A stretch of DNA of 64,000 bases from Trichopria drosophilae (GCA_030407085.1 CM059587.1:94669001-94733000); one strand, 5' to 3'. Positions 21,939 through 46,294 are shown, counted from the first letter of the stretch. A program made the numbers and translations. The notes: generated from the sequence alone by a model not told the origin.

Positions 21939-21944
21939 TATAAA
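21939..21944 (+). promoter_or_regulatory. TATA box of the inotocin gene
   Basis: TATAAA 63 bases before the inotocin start codon and about 160 bases after the ZCCHC4 poly(A) signal. The spacing fits a short leader starting near 21968. Confidence 0.55.
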
Positions 21945-22001
21945 TTCACTGCAATTTTCCAAGTTTCTTTCATACTTGGTTTTCGTATCGTGGACGTAGC
22001 A

Positions 22002-23307
22002 ATGGAAGTAAAGTATTTCGTATTTGTTAGTTTAATTTCATTAAGTTTCGGGTGTTTGATTACAAATTGTCCAAGAGGTGGTAAAAGAGGAGATCCTGTG
22101 ATGATGGAAAACGTCAGAGAAGTAAGTTTCAAAACATTTTTATACTTTCGGTTAATTAATTTTATTTCAGTGTACTGCATGCGGAAGGGAGGATTTGGGT
22201 CAGTGTTTCGGACCTCACATTTGTTGCGGATCAACAATCGGTTGCTCAATCGGAACACACGACACTCTTAAATGTCGAAAGGAAAGTCTTTTCTCAAGAC
22301 CTTGTGTCGCAGGCTTCGATATGTGTAGAGGAAATACTGGACGATGTGCTGCGGATGGAATATGTTGCACACAAGGTATATGTTCTGTTTAAACATGTAG
22401 TAAATACAGTAGGACCTCTCTTATTCTAATTAGTAAAGTTTTTCAAGATGGCGCCAACCTCTCTTATTCTAATTTTCCCCTTACCCCCACTTACTTTGCT
22501 TGCGAGCTTGTGATTCGTGGACAATATTTTTCGTTGACTTTTCGTGTGATAGTGGGAGAAAACTTGAAGCGAAAAATATCCGGATATTTCCCCCACTCTA
22601 CCATCTTTTCACCCCCACCTGCACAAAATCGCTGTGATATAATATCTGACCAAAATCGCCTTTCCCTCGTAAAATATCTGGATATATAATTTGAAATTTT
22701 ATTTAAAAAAATTAATGCATAAAAAGCCCTGTTTTCTGAATTTATGAAAAATCGTTTTATATTTGCTTCTCTTTCATACCTGAAATCGTTAAAAAAAAAG
22801 AAAAATAGAAATAATTTAGTTTTATTTTGATTTTTGCAATTTTGAGGTTATGATGATCGTCCGAAAGATCAAAGCATGGAATTTTAAAGAAATGTCGAGA
22901 ATAACTATAATGTCCTTGATAAAAATGTAAATATTTATTATTTGAGTAGATTTAAGTAATTATACAAAATAAATATGAAGATATAAACTGCCCAAATTAC
23001 CAATTACGAAATTCAATTTTAAAATCCCGCCAATATCTAATAGTTCGGCACAGTCCTATTACGCTAAGAGGGGGAAAAATATCTGGATATTTTCCGCTCC
23101 ATGAAAACGTACCTTAAGAGAGGCTGGACAATTAGAATAAGAGAGGCAATTAGAATAAGAGAGGTCCTACTATAACAAGGTTATTTGATTTCAGAATCAT
23201 GTTTTATTGACCCGACATGCAAAATCAAGGACGATGGTGACCGAAAAATAACTGACGACTTTAACACATTTCTTCTAGGCGCAAATTCAAACGATAGACT
23301 TCTATAA
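22002..23307 (+). CDS. Inotocin-neurophysin precursor (3 exons)
   Basis: Exons 22002-22121, 22171-22375 and 23195-23307 give 145 residues. The signal peptide is residues 1-17 (MEVKYFVFVSLISLSFG). It is followed directly by the nonapeptide CLITNCPRG, then Gly as amide donor and Lys-Arg as the cleavage site. This is the insect oxytocin/vasopressin-type hormone inotocin. The rest is neurophysin: fourteen cysteines are counted after the cleavage site (including pairs at ICC twice), the number expected for its seven disulfides. The peptide is secreted and acts on a G-protein-coupled receptor; proposed roles in insects include water balance and behaviour. Exon phases are 0 then 1. The ATG at 22002 is the first in frame; upstream extension starts at a GTG. 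Intron 2 contains a MITE whose right end lies 22 bases from exon 3. Confidence 0.96.
22407..23172. mobile_element. CAGTAG-end MITE in inotocin intron 2, split by another MITE
   Basis: Left end CAGTAGGACCTCTCTTATTC, right end AATAAGAGAGGTCCTACTA (final CTG mutated), TA-flanked. Includes TCAAGATGGCGCCAACC. Compared with 13290-13525, the element is interrupted between about 22566 and 23113. Confidence 0.92.
22566..23113. mobile_element. Nested MITE with AATATCCGGATATT words
   Basis: Left end GAAGCGAAAAATATCCGGAT then ATTTCCCCC; right end GGGGGAAAAATATCTGGATA then TTTTCCGCTCC. The word AATATC(C/T)GGATATT also occurs at about 22672. Non-coding. Confidence 0.75.
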
Positions 23308-23519
23308 AATTGAAAATTTACATATTCGATATTAAATATTCACGTTAACGATGAGGTGTAAAACAATGAAATATATTGTTAGGTTAAATCTTTTGTTTTG
23401 TTGTCAGTAAGAAATTGTAGCGTTTTATTAAAGAAAATAAAGGATACTGATGCAAATTGTTGACACTTTCATTGACTCCAAAAAAATCATAGGTTAGAAT
23501 TTTTAGTGAAAGAAAAAAA

Positions 23520-35993
<12,474 letters not shown>

Positions 35994-36176
35994 CATTGCC
36001 AAATCATACGGAACAACTTAAGTGAATGTAAATGACATATTTTTTACAGTTCTGTGACATAATGTTGTATGCAGTACAAATGTTTGAAAAATATATTACC
36101 ATTTTATTTTTACAAATATATTTATTCGTCAGTATATGAAAAATGTGTATTTTATTATGATGTCGTATTTATAATT

Positions 36177-36182
36177 AATAAA
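36177..36182 (+). terminator. HtrA2 poly(A) signal
   Basis: AATAAA about 185 bases after the HtrA2 stop codon (35991-35993). Confidence 0.5.
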
Positions 36183-36558
36183 AGATTTTTGGCTAATTAT
36201 AAGGTAAAAAATGAGTTACCATCGGTTTCTTTTGCAGGATTAAAACATTTTTTCCATGTATTATGAACTTTTCAGTTGAGACCTTAAATTTAGGAGTTTA
36301 ATTAATGACGTTCTGTGCATTTAAGAAATAACTAACATGTGTATCTGGCCGCAATAGAATTTACCAAATCCACTTTCCTTGTGTTAATTCTTGTATGTTT
36401 ACCAGTGTATTAACGAAAAGAAATATTTACAAGCTTCTTTTATTAGAATTTACGTTTTTTATATTAAAAAATTAAACAAGAAATTAGTTTTTTGTTGCTA
36501 CCCTGTACAATAGAATTTTATTTTTAGGTTATGTCACTCTTAAAATTGCCTCATTAAA

Positions 36559-36990
36559 TAGGGGAAGTAGGGGCAAAGTGGGATTTTGGCGTTTCGCTGT
36601 ATTAGAACATTTCCTATGTATTTGTTTGCATTGTTTATTTACAAAAGAGTTATCGTAATACAAATTTTGAAACATATTTCAGTTTCCATTCAGTATTTAC
36701 CAACCGTTCGAACATGACCTACGAAGTCGAAGTCAATTTGTAAATTCATACATATTTTCAATCGATTAGTAAGTATCAATAAATTAAGCGTAATTAAAAT
36801 CTGAATTGGATGACTTAATAGTCTTCTCTTACACTCAATTTTCTTTTTTTATGTGTTTCATTTGGGGTTGAGGATGATTTTTTACGACGTGTTTAAAAAA
36901 ATTCTATTTTAGGGCAAAGTGGGATGTATTCCGTTTTGAATTAGGTTTACAGAGATAAGTAAGAACTCTCCCTTCCTTCTTCCCTTCCTT

Positions 36991-37030
<40 letters not shown>

Positions 37031-37092
37031 AGTTGTGTCCACGGCTCGTAGTGGCCAGGTCACTAATAAATAAATTTTTAATCAATCTCTCT

Positions 37093-37123
<31 letters not shown>

Positions 37124-37380
37124 TTGTCAAACCTTTCCAGAAGTAATTTTAACAACCCATCCCACTTTGCCCCTGGATTTACAGATTTCTCAAAAAAAAA
37201 GTTTTTTCGTAAAATTGAAATTTGGAATATTAAACAATACTTTTTTTTAAATGCGTTTCATAATAAGTTAGTTGAGGACCTAAATAAGGGTTTCTAATCC
37301 ACATCTAACCATTCTTATGCCCCATATTTTTTGTATAAAAGTTTTTCCAAAACCATCCCACTTTGCCAATACTTCCCCTA
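36559..37380. mobile_element. Element built from GGCAAAGTGGGAT words
   Basis: Left end TAGGGGAAGTAGGGGCAAAG, right end CTTTGCCAATACTTCCCCTA. The word GGCAAAGTGGGAT occurs at about 36572 and 36913 and inverted at about 37158 and 37352. Two (CT)n tracts lie inside. No reading frame. The preceding 36183-36558 and following 37381-37454 hold nothing recognised. Confidence 0.75.
36997..37028. repeat. (CT)n microsatellite
   Basis: Sixteen CT units; a second tract at 37098-37124. Confidence 0.95.
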
Positions 37381-37454
37381 CATGTTGTTGTATTTATAAA
37401 ATATGATGTTTTACGTAACCATTTGAGTGATACTGTTTTAAAAAGTTAAGACAT

Positions 37455-37580
37455 AGTACAGGTCTATTTCCTGTGAATACAAAATGTAAGTGTTATATTG
37501 TTACACTTATTTTGCTGTTACTTTATGTTACGTAACTGTTACAAGGATGATACATTTGCATTTACTTTTGTGTTTGAAGG
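37455..37580. mobile_element. Diverged relative of the GTTACATA-word MITE
   Basis: CTGTGAATACAAAATGTAA at the left and TTTACTTTTGTGTTTGAAGG at the right, with TTGTTACACTTA and TTATGTTACGTAACTGTTAC inside, matching the layout of 7508-7615. The stretch 37581-38025 after it holds nothing recognised. Confidence 0.5.
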
Positions 37581-38025
37581 TTTAAGGTTTGTGGAATATC
37601 GGTGAAAATAGCAATTTCACATTTTCATGAAATGTATAATATAACGTATAGGCAAAATTATATAAATACAATACAACAAAGTAGAGAAAAAGTAAACATA
37701 ACCTAAAAACAAAAACATTAAAAACACCGATAAATACACATACAAAACTAAAAAAAATGTAAAAATATAGAAACCTCAAAGAGTATAGAAAATAACAAAA
37801 AAAAAAACATGGAGAACAGAATCCTTCCACAGTTTCTAGGAAGGCGCACTTTGGATCGTATAATTACCAGCTGATATATGGGTACTTAAAATTGAACTGT
37901 TGGCCATTTTTAATTTTCGAATCTTCGTGAAAAGTTCAGAATCAACGATTTAAAATCAGTAGTAATCCTGATCGTACGTGTGAAAATATTTAGTGATATT
38001 TCAATATAAAGTGATCAAATTTACA

Positions 38026-38930
38026 GCGGCCATATTGAATCCGACATTTTGAATTTTACCATTTTAAAATCAAATTTGGGTTTGGCGACGCAGAAAACCT
38101 TGGAATACCCTACAACTGAAAAAGAATTTATTTTCAATCAAGCAGTTTTCAACTTTCACTATAAAACTTTTGAAATCAAAGGTAGCGCAAGTATTTTGAA
38201 GGTTGCTGATCACGATTATAATGTCAGATTTTTTAAATTCAAAATGGCGGATACCATATGGCGGACAAATTTGTTAAAATATCAATTGATTTTTCTGAAA
38301 TTTGGTATCTAGGGCTTCGTTCGATCGCTATTTACGATGCTGGTATCAGATTTTGAAAATTCAAAATGGCGGATTCATTATGGAGTACAAATTTTTTAAA
38401 TATCATTTGATTTTTCTGAAATTTGGTATCTAGGGTTTGTTTCGATCGCTATTTACGATGCTGATATCAGATTTTCAAAATTCAATATGGCGGACAAATT
38501 TTGTAAATATCAATTGATTTTTCTGAAATTTGGTATCTAGGGCTTCTGTCGATCGCTATTTACGATGCTGTTATCAGATTTTCAAAATGCAATATGGCGG
38601 ACAAATTTTGTAAATATCAATTGATTTTTCTCAAAATTTGATATCTACGGTTTCTTTCGATTGCTACTTACGATTTTGAGGTCAAATTTTTCATAATTCA
38701 AAATGGCGAATACACTATGGCGGACAAATTTAGTACACATCTGTTGATTTTAATGAAATTTGGTATGTAGGATTTTTTTCAGTCCCTAATTACGATTTTG
38801 ATGTCAAATTTTCAAAATTTTAAATTGCGGATCGAATGTGACGGACAATTTTAAAAAATATCGATTTTTAGGAAATGTTGCATGTTGCAGTTATTTCGGT
38901 CGCTGCACACGAATCTGAGGTAATATTTTC
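38026..38930. repeat. Tandem array with ATGGCGGA modules
   Basis: Units start at the motif positions 38241, 38362, 38484, 38591, 38699 and 38820. Spacings are about 121, 122, 107, 108 and 121 bases. Each unit contains CGCTATTTACGATGCTG, ATCAGATTTTCAAAATTC, ATGGCGGA and GAAATTTGGTATCTAGGG. The long units carry a second ATGGCGGA 14 bases after the first; the short ones lack it. The same phrases occur at 26.2-27.2 and 60.0 kb. Confidence 0.9.
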
Positions 38931-40309
38931 TACTGACAAACGATGGAACTAAGTAATAATAATATTAAAGACTTTTGACATGGTTTAATAATATACGAAA
39001 ACATTTTACACACTGGCCAAGAAGTTACTATCAAAATAATAAAATCATTCTATTATTTGCAATTAGTGGGATTAATACATATGATTTAACGAATCCTTTA
39101 GTCATATTCCGGAAATTACTAATTAACTACTGATAATTGAATGATAATACAGATATTACTAAAATATCGTTCTACTGATTGAAATGATTCAAATTATACC
39201 ATTAAGATTTAGAGAGTTTTTATATGACACTAAAAAATTCAATTGGGAAAAGTTTTCAGGCAATATGAATAAATAAGACAACCTGACGAAAATCGAAGTG
39301 AAAAAGAAAAAAACGTGTACTTTTTTTTGAAGTTTAGCATTTATAGTGAAATCACCGGAACATATGAAACGTTGGTTGGAAATTTAGCATAATGGAAGTT
39401 CCAATATTTTAAACTTATGCTGTTGGCAAATTGACGTCAAGTTTGAAAATCTATTCATAAAAGCAGACATAACAAACAATAATCAATGAATAATAAATAA
39501 TCTTAACAATTTGCATCACGACGTTATTGAACACAACTCATATTAGTAGATATATTTGTTTATTTTTTGTCAGTTTTTCTTTAATTTTCCGAGATTTTTT
39601 TTTGATTTCATCACAGTAATATATCAATAACATAAAATGGCTGCAGTTGAATATTGAAATTTTAGGAAAATTTCTTGATACGAAGTAGTAAATACCGAAA
39701 AATCACGTTTTACATCAAGAATATTACGTATTTATCTAATTTATATAAAATATCGTACATACGGTTTTCATAGTCTTTTACCATGAATCCATTGTCAGGT
39801 TCATAATCTACGACCCTAAAAATCCCCCAAAACCCAATCTAATCTCGATTAAGCAACTGTTTTACATATCGGTCCGCCTTTTTGAATTTTGAAAATCTGA
39901 GATTACATTGAGAATTAGTAACCCGAAGAACCTCCGAGTAAAAAATGTCAGTTACTTTTCACGTAGAGAAAAATTTATTATTCAAAGGGTAAAAACAACA
40001 TTTTCACAGTTTTGCATTTTTTTGTTGAAAAAATTAACGTTCGAAAATTTTTTAATGAAATATATGTGATATAAAATATATCTTTTTTTAAATTAATTTG
40101 TAGCCGGTTAATAATCGAAAGTACGAATTTGATAGTTAGAACAGAGTAAAAAGCCAACCAGACGTTTGACAGTCGGTTTACAGTTGGTCTGCGTTTGATA
40201 AAGTTTTAATTTTCGACCAATTTATAAATTAATACGTGAATATTCACACAACATTCTTTTTAAAAAAATACAGTGAAATTGTCTACTTTCTTTTTTTTAT
40301 TAAAATTAA
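38931..40309. other. AT-rich stretch, no gene recognised
   Basis: No reading frame, splice pair or clear repeat was seen, apart from a small inverted repeat at about 40156-40192 (CCAACCAGACG against its imperfect inverse in AGTTGGTCTGCG). Confidence 0.5.
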
Positions 40310-40780
40310 TAATTTTTTTTTCTGCTTACTGAGTGAAAACTCATTTAAATATTTTTACAGTTCATAAATTCAAAACCGGCTCAAGAAAACATCAACACAA
40401 CAATTTATTACAGTTCATAAATTCAAAACCAGCTCAAAAATATCAACGCAACAATTAATTACAGGTAAGCAGAAACAAAATTAAACAAACTCAAAATCCC
40501 AATAAAACCATAAAACAAAAGATACTGACAAGTTTTTCAGAAATAATTATAAAAAGTTTTTTATTATTGTAATTTTATCATTATAATATATATTATTTTG
40601 TAATTTTTTTATATACAGAAATATATTCTGAAGAGGGTCAAAACAAATGACCGAAACGTCAACTGTCTAATTTATTTAACAACAATTAAATCTGACATAC
40701 AATACAAATACAACCAAAGAACATTTCACTTACGAAAGAGTCAGAAAAGAAAAAGATTTATTTAAATTTATAAATTAATA
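40310..40780 (+). mobile_element. Solo LTR-like fragment of a Penelope-like element
   Basis: Aligns in order with the 3' part of the Penelope-like element at 46420-46870: CTTACTGAGTGAAAACTCA, a segment bounded by TTTTACAG and ACAGGTAAGCAG, TTCTGAAGAGGGT, CGAAACGTCAA, and TTCACTTACGAAAGAGTCAG. Inside the first segment a 53-base unit (CAGTTCATAAATTCAAAACC...) is repeated in tandem. No coding part is attached. Confidence 0.7.
40614..40667 (+). ncRNA. Hammerhead ribozyme-like motif (type I layout)
   Basis: Core CTGAAGAG, stem II GGTC/GACC with an eight- or nine-base loop, then GAAA and CGTC (40628-40660). ACGT after GAA is self-complementary, so stem III could form between two copies. Stem I is weak next to the core (TT/AA) but ACAG/CTGT can pair beyond a bulge. 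Confidence 0.5.
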
Positions 40781-41329
40781 TGTTCTTAAATAGTCTTGGT
40801 ATTTTCGGTCACATAAAGAATAGAAAATAAAAATGGTCGAGTTTAATAAAAATTTAAAAATTAGAATAAGAAACAAACAAGGTCAATAATTTGTTTTCAG
40901 TTGATCTATAGTGAGTCGGATTGCTAGGGACAGTAAGTTCAGGCTAAAGTACCTTCCCCTAAGAGCAAAATCTAAATTCTGTTGTCTTTACTATGAAGCT
41001 ATTACATTGACTGTAAACAAACATTTCTATCAGTGTAAATTTAAGTTAAGGTCAAAATAAAATTGAAATATAATTAAATAAATTTTACATTTCTTCATTC
41101 TTCAATTATTAAAAATATTATTAAGCGTTTTCATTCATTTAATAAGAACATAATGTTAATTAAATGTTATTTTGTTATTATTATAACATTAAAAAAAAAA
41201 GTTAGCATCAGATCAGATGAGAATGAATAAAGAAGCTTACTCAGGAATGCTGGGAAGTCATGACGGATTATTGTTTAACCAATAAAATTCCACATACATA
41301 ACCTGATATTTTCAATTCGAAATACTATG

Positions 41330-41580
41330 CAGTAGTCCCTGCCCTAGGTTATACCACCAAAGTTACAAACTCGTTCTAAGTTAAACATTCGCACTATCAA
41401 AAGTTGTATTGGTCTCTTCATCTACTTCCCCCACCACATTGTTTTGCTGAGCCATACTCACGCACAAAAGCACCGGATGTTAACAAAGATATGGAAGTGG
41501 GTATAGTGAGGGGCTATAGTTTGAACAAACTTTCGCCATTTTGAAAGAACCGGTCGTATAACTTTAGACGGAGGCTACTG
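41330..41580. mobile_element. CAGTAG-end MITE, GTTATA-word subfamily
   Basis: Left end CAGTAGTCCCTGCCCTAGGT, right end AGACGGAGGCTACTG plus TA. Words GGTTATACC, AGTTACAAAC, CTAAGTTAAAC, and in the right arm CTATAGTTTG and GTATAACTTTAG. CGCCATTTTGAAAG near the right end is the inverse of the ATGGCG block. Related to 4803-5069 but diverged. The stretch 40781-41329 holds nothing recognised. Confidence 0.75.
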
Positions 41581-41744
41581 TAGTTAAGAAACCTAGTTAA
41601 CTTTACCTTGAACAGTTTCTTAACCAATTAAACCCAATTGAAAATTCTCAGATGTGATCTCACATGAGAACCATGGTGCTTGTTTTGGTAATTGTTTGTG
41701 GCCTTAGATTCCACCTTGACTAAAATCGACATAATATTAAATGT

Positions 41745-41895
41745 GATTTCAGGGTCAAATTGAGATTTTAAATATGGACCTGTAACTTTCGGTCACATGA
41801 ATGGAGATAGTGGGCAATTTGACGTTCGAATTTGACCTTGATCATGACCTTGACAATACTTTGGTCCCCCAAGGTCTCCTTTTTATACACCTGGG
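41745..41895. repeat. AAGGTCA-rich island 1
   Basis: Contains AGGGTCAAATTGAG, ATTTGACCTTGATC, ATGACCTTGACAAT and CCCCAAGGTCTCC. AAGGTCA is the half-site of several nuclear receptors. Similar islands at 54360-54615 and 62925-63085 suggest a dispersed repeat. Confidence 0.45.
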
Positions 41896-42028
41896 TGGGA
41901 TGAAAAATAAACATTTTTATTTGCATTCATAAATTTCAATCTCTAATAATGTAAGATGAAGCGTGGCCAACTATTTCAAAAATATTGGTTAGTAAGTATA
42001 AAAAATTATTAATTACTGTTTTTCCGAA

Positions 42029-42590
42029 TTATTTTAATTGTTTCTGTTCTCTTGAATTATTCGACTCTGAATTATGAAATTCGATAGAATAGATTAACAA
42101 GAATCCAAATTTTAAATTCTTTCCGAATCTTGAATCCCTTTTTGATGGATACTGGGGTGAAAAGGAATTTGCAGCCGTAACAAAAACAGTAACGGCAATT
42201 ATTATAGTCGTGCTAATAACTGCAGTCTCGGACATTTTTGGATAACAAGGTCGAGAGTCACAGCCGAGCGGAGTTTGCAATATAGCCTGGAGATATTCTT
42301 GGGTGATATCAAAGTTGGTTACACTTGCATTTATGCGAGTCGTGCGCAATAAGTCGATCCTGAAGTTCTGAAACTCAAGAGCATGGGAGAGAGAAGGATA
42401 GAAATTATGGTTCCATATCCACGCCAGAGTGAGAGGAACAATAAGAAAGACTAAGAGAGTAAGAGAGGTGAGAACACACCGGATTGCCAACGACGCTAAT
42501 GAATTTTCATCGATTTTTGGGTCTTGTCCCGGGTGTTCCCCGCATTTACTCTTCTTGCTTCCGTAATAAAGTTCTGCTTTTATTGTTAAT
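42029..42590 (-). CDS. Possible exon of a two-membrane-segment protein
   Basis: Minus strand. An open frame extends from about 42590 to the stop at 42029. From 42490 it encodes 153 residues: a hydrophobic segment (LTSLTLLVFLIVPLTLAW), a 70-residue polar part with an N-glycosylation site (NAS) and two cysteines (GCDSRPCYP), a second hydrophobic segment (ISTTIIIAVTVFVTAA), and a short polar tail. The frame is also open and polar before 42490, without ATG, so this would be an internal or terminal exon. The composition looks protein-like, but no family is recognised and no clear acceptor was found. Confidence 0.35.
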
Positions 42591-43389
42591 TAATGCAATA
42601 TTGACGGCTTGTTTCGAAGCGCTAATGGGTGAATTCAAATTCTCGCAAAAGGGAGCAACAGCGGAGGTAAATTAATTGCTAATACGGATGACAAATAATA
42701 AGTACGAGGTTCTATAAGTATGCCTCGCTGCGTCTTGGCGTATTCTAAGACGTCGTTTTGCACAGAAGATTGCAACGACTAGTCGTGCACTTATTTGTGT
42801 TGAGAAACAATTTCTTAACCTGGACTTTTATTTCTTTTTATATTCTTCTTTTGAGACGCGTCTTATGTAAACTGTGGCGGAATGAATATCAAGAAATGTC
42901 GAATACTCCTTAAGTCGGCAATTATTGAAAATATAATTGCGGTGGTGTACTTATATATTATACCTGAAAGACATTTTTCTTGGTTATCAAGTTTTAAAAT
43001 TCCACTACTGCAGATTTTGTGATAGGGCTTTATTAAGCAAAAATAATTTTTATTTGTAGCACAGTTAACGAAAAAATTACGTCGAATTTTTCCAAATTTA
43101 GCGTCAAAAGTGAGGTGGGATGTTATGTTCATTGTTGCATCTAATCCCAGACAGCAACATAAAAAAGAGTTTAGAATAATTTCTGATGAAATCTGCTTTA
43201 AAAGAAGTCAGATGTCCCACTTTCTGAGGGTTTTTCTGAACATTATGTCATTATGAGATAGTAATTGTGAACAGTTTTGGAGATATCTTTGGACTGAGCT
43301 CTCGACGACTTCTTTAAGAGGTATGTGCTGTATGGGTGGTTATCTTCTGCTTTACGACTTCTGCAAAAATGCAGATTTTGCCCATCACA

Positions 43390-43525
43390 TGCCGTTTTCG
43401 AGATATTTCAAATTTTTGACGAGTGCAAATTTAAAAAATGTTGTACTTGACTACATAATGGTTTCAAATTTGTACCTCGGATTGTATCGGACTCTATCCG
43501 AATGACAAGTCCGGTTGAAACCGAT
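43390..43525. repeat. Outer arm, left, of the 43.4-48.7 kb palindrome
   Basis: CCGTTTTCGAGATATTTCAA, ATAATGGTTTCAAATTTGTA and TTGAAACCGATTTAG match, inverted, 48548-48690. The stretch 42600-43389 before it has no recognised feature. Confidence 0.7.
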
Positions 43526-43559
43526 TTAGTCCAGTCAAATTATACAAAAAAGGGAGTTA

Positions 43560-44190
43560 AACAAAAAAATTCGAAGACGTTTTTTTTTTGGTGGTGTTTG
43601 GGAGGTCAAGAGGAGCTTAACTCCAAGTTTGCGACCTTTTTGACATTGTAGTTTTTTTTTGCAGCGAAAATTGTGTTTTTTTTCAAAAACGCGTTTGAAA
43701 TATTTTCATCCGGCGGCGCTCGGTATCGACGTATACTTACAAAGTAAAAAATGCCGCGCTGACGCTGACTTACAACTTCAGCGCACTCTACAAGGCCCAA
43801 TTTTTAACTAAATGGAATGACTAATATCAGAAAAATCATTTTTTTGTCCTCTACAACTTCCATTTTAAGCATATTTTTATTTCTTACGATAACAATTAGT
43901 AAACTGCAAAAAACTTTCCCCTTTATCGTTCGATATCTCGAAAACTATCGATCGTACACTAAAAGTCACAGTTGTAGAGCATAAAAATACCTTTAAAATG
44001 AACACCTGTTGGATCTTATAGCTTCACAGGAAGTCAAGATATCACCGTTTTTGTAAAAAAACACCATTTTTGCTGCCAAAAAAGGCCACAAGGTCAAAAA
44101 GGTCGCAAACTTGGGGTTAAGCTCCTCTTGACCTTCAAATCACCCCCCCCCCCCCAAAAATCCAACTTTGAATTTTTTCTTTTTTAAAAA
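43560..44190. repeat. Foldback repeat, about 630 bp
   Basis: GGTCAAGAGGAGCTTAACTC at 43606 and CAAGTTTGCGACCTTTTTGA pair with TCAAAAAGGTCGCAAACTTG and GGTTAAGCTCCTCTTGACC at 44094-44137. A C13 homopolymer follows near 44147. Non-coding. Confidence 0.85.
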
Positions 44191-45251
44191 ACAATTTTAT
44201 TGGACCAATTGTAATTTTCGAAGTGAAAATTTTGTATTTTCGACAGTGAATAACAAAAAAGTTGACAAGGTATCGGAATATCATATTATCGCATTGCAGA
44301 TTTATAGTTACGCAGCCTGTGAAAGAATTTCATCGTTGTTTTCTATAATTATTGTCAACTGCTAATAATTGAGTTTCAAAAAATGTAGTATTATAAATAA
44401 AGACTTAAAAATACAACCATAGAATAGTTAAATTGGTCGGGAAAGAAAATTTTTTAATTTTGTTATTTAAATAAAAGAGACCACTCAGCACACCCTAACT
44501 TCCATGCCTCCCACACTGAGTGCAGGAGGTGAACGATCATCGATGACTGGAAATTCGATAAAAAACGAATTTCGAGTCTGCCTCACGCTCAGGAAGAAGG
44601 ACTACGGCTCATCATCGTGGCTGCGTCAACTCCACTGTTAAGTAGAGAGATTTGAAGATATACTACAGAAATGATCCTGTGAAGTATGATCTTAACTTTA
44701 CCTCGCCGGTCGATCGGTATATGAAGGAAACGAAAAGCAACTTTACTTTCGGGAATTCACGCCATCTACCGGATACTAGATGAACCGCCGTCGTATTATA
44801 GATATTGGCGGCTAATTCAAAAGGAAAACGTATATACCTACATTTTTATTCAAAATTATCGATTATATTATCTTTAAAATTCATCTGAATGTTTATGTTA
44901 TTTACAATAAATAATAGTTGGTGTAACAACATATTATCATTATTACTAACCGTAAATGAACACCTTTGTTGTAAATTTCTCATTTCCTAACTTTTGGACA
45001 AAAATACAGGAGGTGGAAATCTGAAATTGTGATAATAACTTCAAGTAGATTTTGTTAAATTTATTTAATATCTAGATAATTATCTAATACACACTTATCT
45101 TTGACGTACATTCAATCTACTAACGGGACTTTTTATTATTTTTTGTTGCAAAATCTTGTTCTCATTTTTTTTTAAATTAGTTAAACAAAAATAACAAAAT
45201 AATTCTTTTATTTAATTATATGTAGTATTAAATTAAAAAAAAAAACAAAAA

Positions 45252-46294
45252 TATGGTGTACCAATGGGTTCACTACTATCACCTATTGTAGCAGATTTAT
45301 TAATGGATTTTTTAGAAAATATTTTAATACAAAAATTACCATGTAAATTACCATTTTATTACAGATATGTTGATGATATTTTTACAGCAGTACCAAATGA
45401 GTTTTTAGATGAAATTTTACCTATATTTAATAGCTTGAATAAGATAAAAGGTTTTCAAAACAAAATTAATTTTACTTTAGAAAAAGAAAAAAATAAAAGA
45501 ATTAGTTTTTAGATATATTGATTATTAGTGATAAAGATATTTTAATTACTGATTGGTATCACAAAAACACATTTTCAGGCAGATATATTAATTTTTATTC
45601 TAATCATCCCTTACATTATAAAATAGGAGTGGCTTTTGGATTAATAGATAGAGCAATAAGACTAGCACATGTTAAATTTAGAGAAAAAAATTTAAAAATT
45701 GTTAAACAAATACTGATTGAAAATAGTTACCCTATGCACATTATTAACGAATGCTTTAGGCAAAGAGTATATAAAATTTATAACACCCTTAATACAAAAT
45801 CTAATGATAAAAAATATATTAAAACCATCAGCATACCGTACATTAAGAATATTTCTGAAAATATAAGAAGCAATTTTAGAAATAACGATATCAGAATAGT
45901 GTTTAAACCAACAAATGTAAATTTAGGAAGCATTAAACCTATTAAAGATAAAACCGATACGCTACATCAAAAAGATGTCATATATGAAATTAAATGTAAC
46001 AATTGCGAAGGAGTATATATTGGTGAGACTGGGAGATTATTAAAAAATAGAATTACAGAACATAAACATAACATTTATTTAGATAAAGACAAATATACTG
46101 GTTTAACGATTCACAAAATAAACACAGGTCATAATTTTGATTTTAAACAAGTTAAAATATTAGCAATAGAAAGAAACAAACATAAAAGAAAACACATGGA
46201 AAATTATTTTATAAAAAATAATAACAAATCTGTAAATATACGTTTTGAAAAATCAAAATTACCAGACATCTATTTGCCTCTCATTCGAAAATGA
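45252..46294 (+). pseudogene. Penelope-like RT fragment with GIY-YIG endonuclease
   Basis: The first part (to 45510) has RT motif B, GVPMGSLLSPIVADL, and motif C, YYRYVDDIF. The second part (45518-46294, 258 residues) includes IYEIKCNNCEGVYIGETG and NRITEHKH, a GIY-YIG nuclease. The frame is lost between the two in a run of five T at 45506-45510, consistent with a one-base change. The RT/GIY-YIG pair is diagnostic for endonuclease-bearing Penelope-like elements. Confidence 0.88.

Noticed and set aside
36909..37130. 73-codon frame rich in Arg and Glu
   Set aside because: Translation of a (CT)n microsatellite.
38026..38930. CRISPR-like regular repeats
   Set aside because: The units are adjacent tandem copies without unique spacers, and the genome is eukaryotic.
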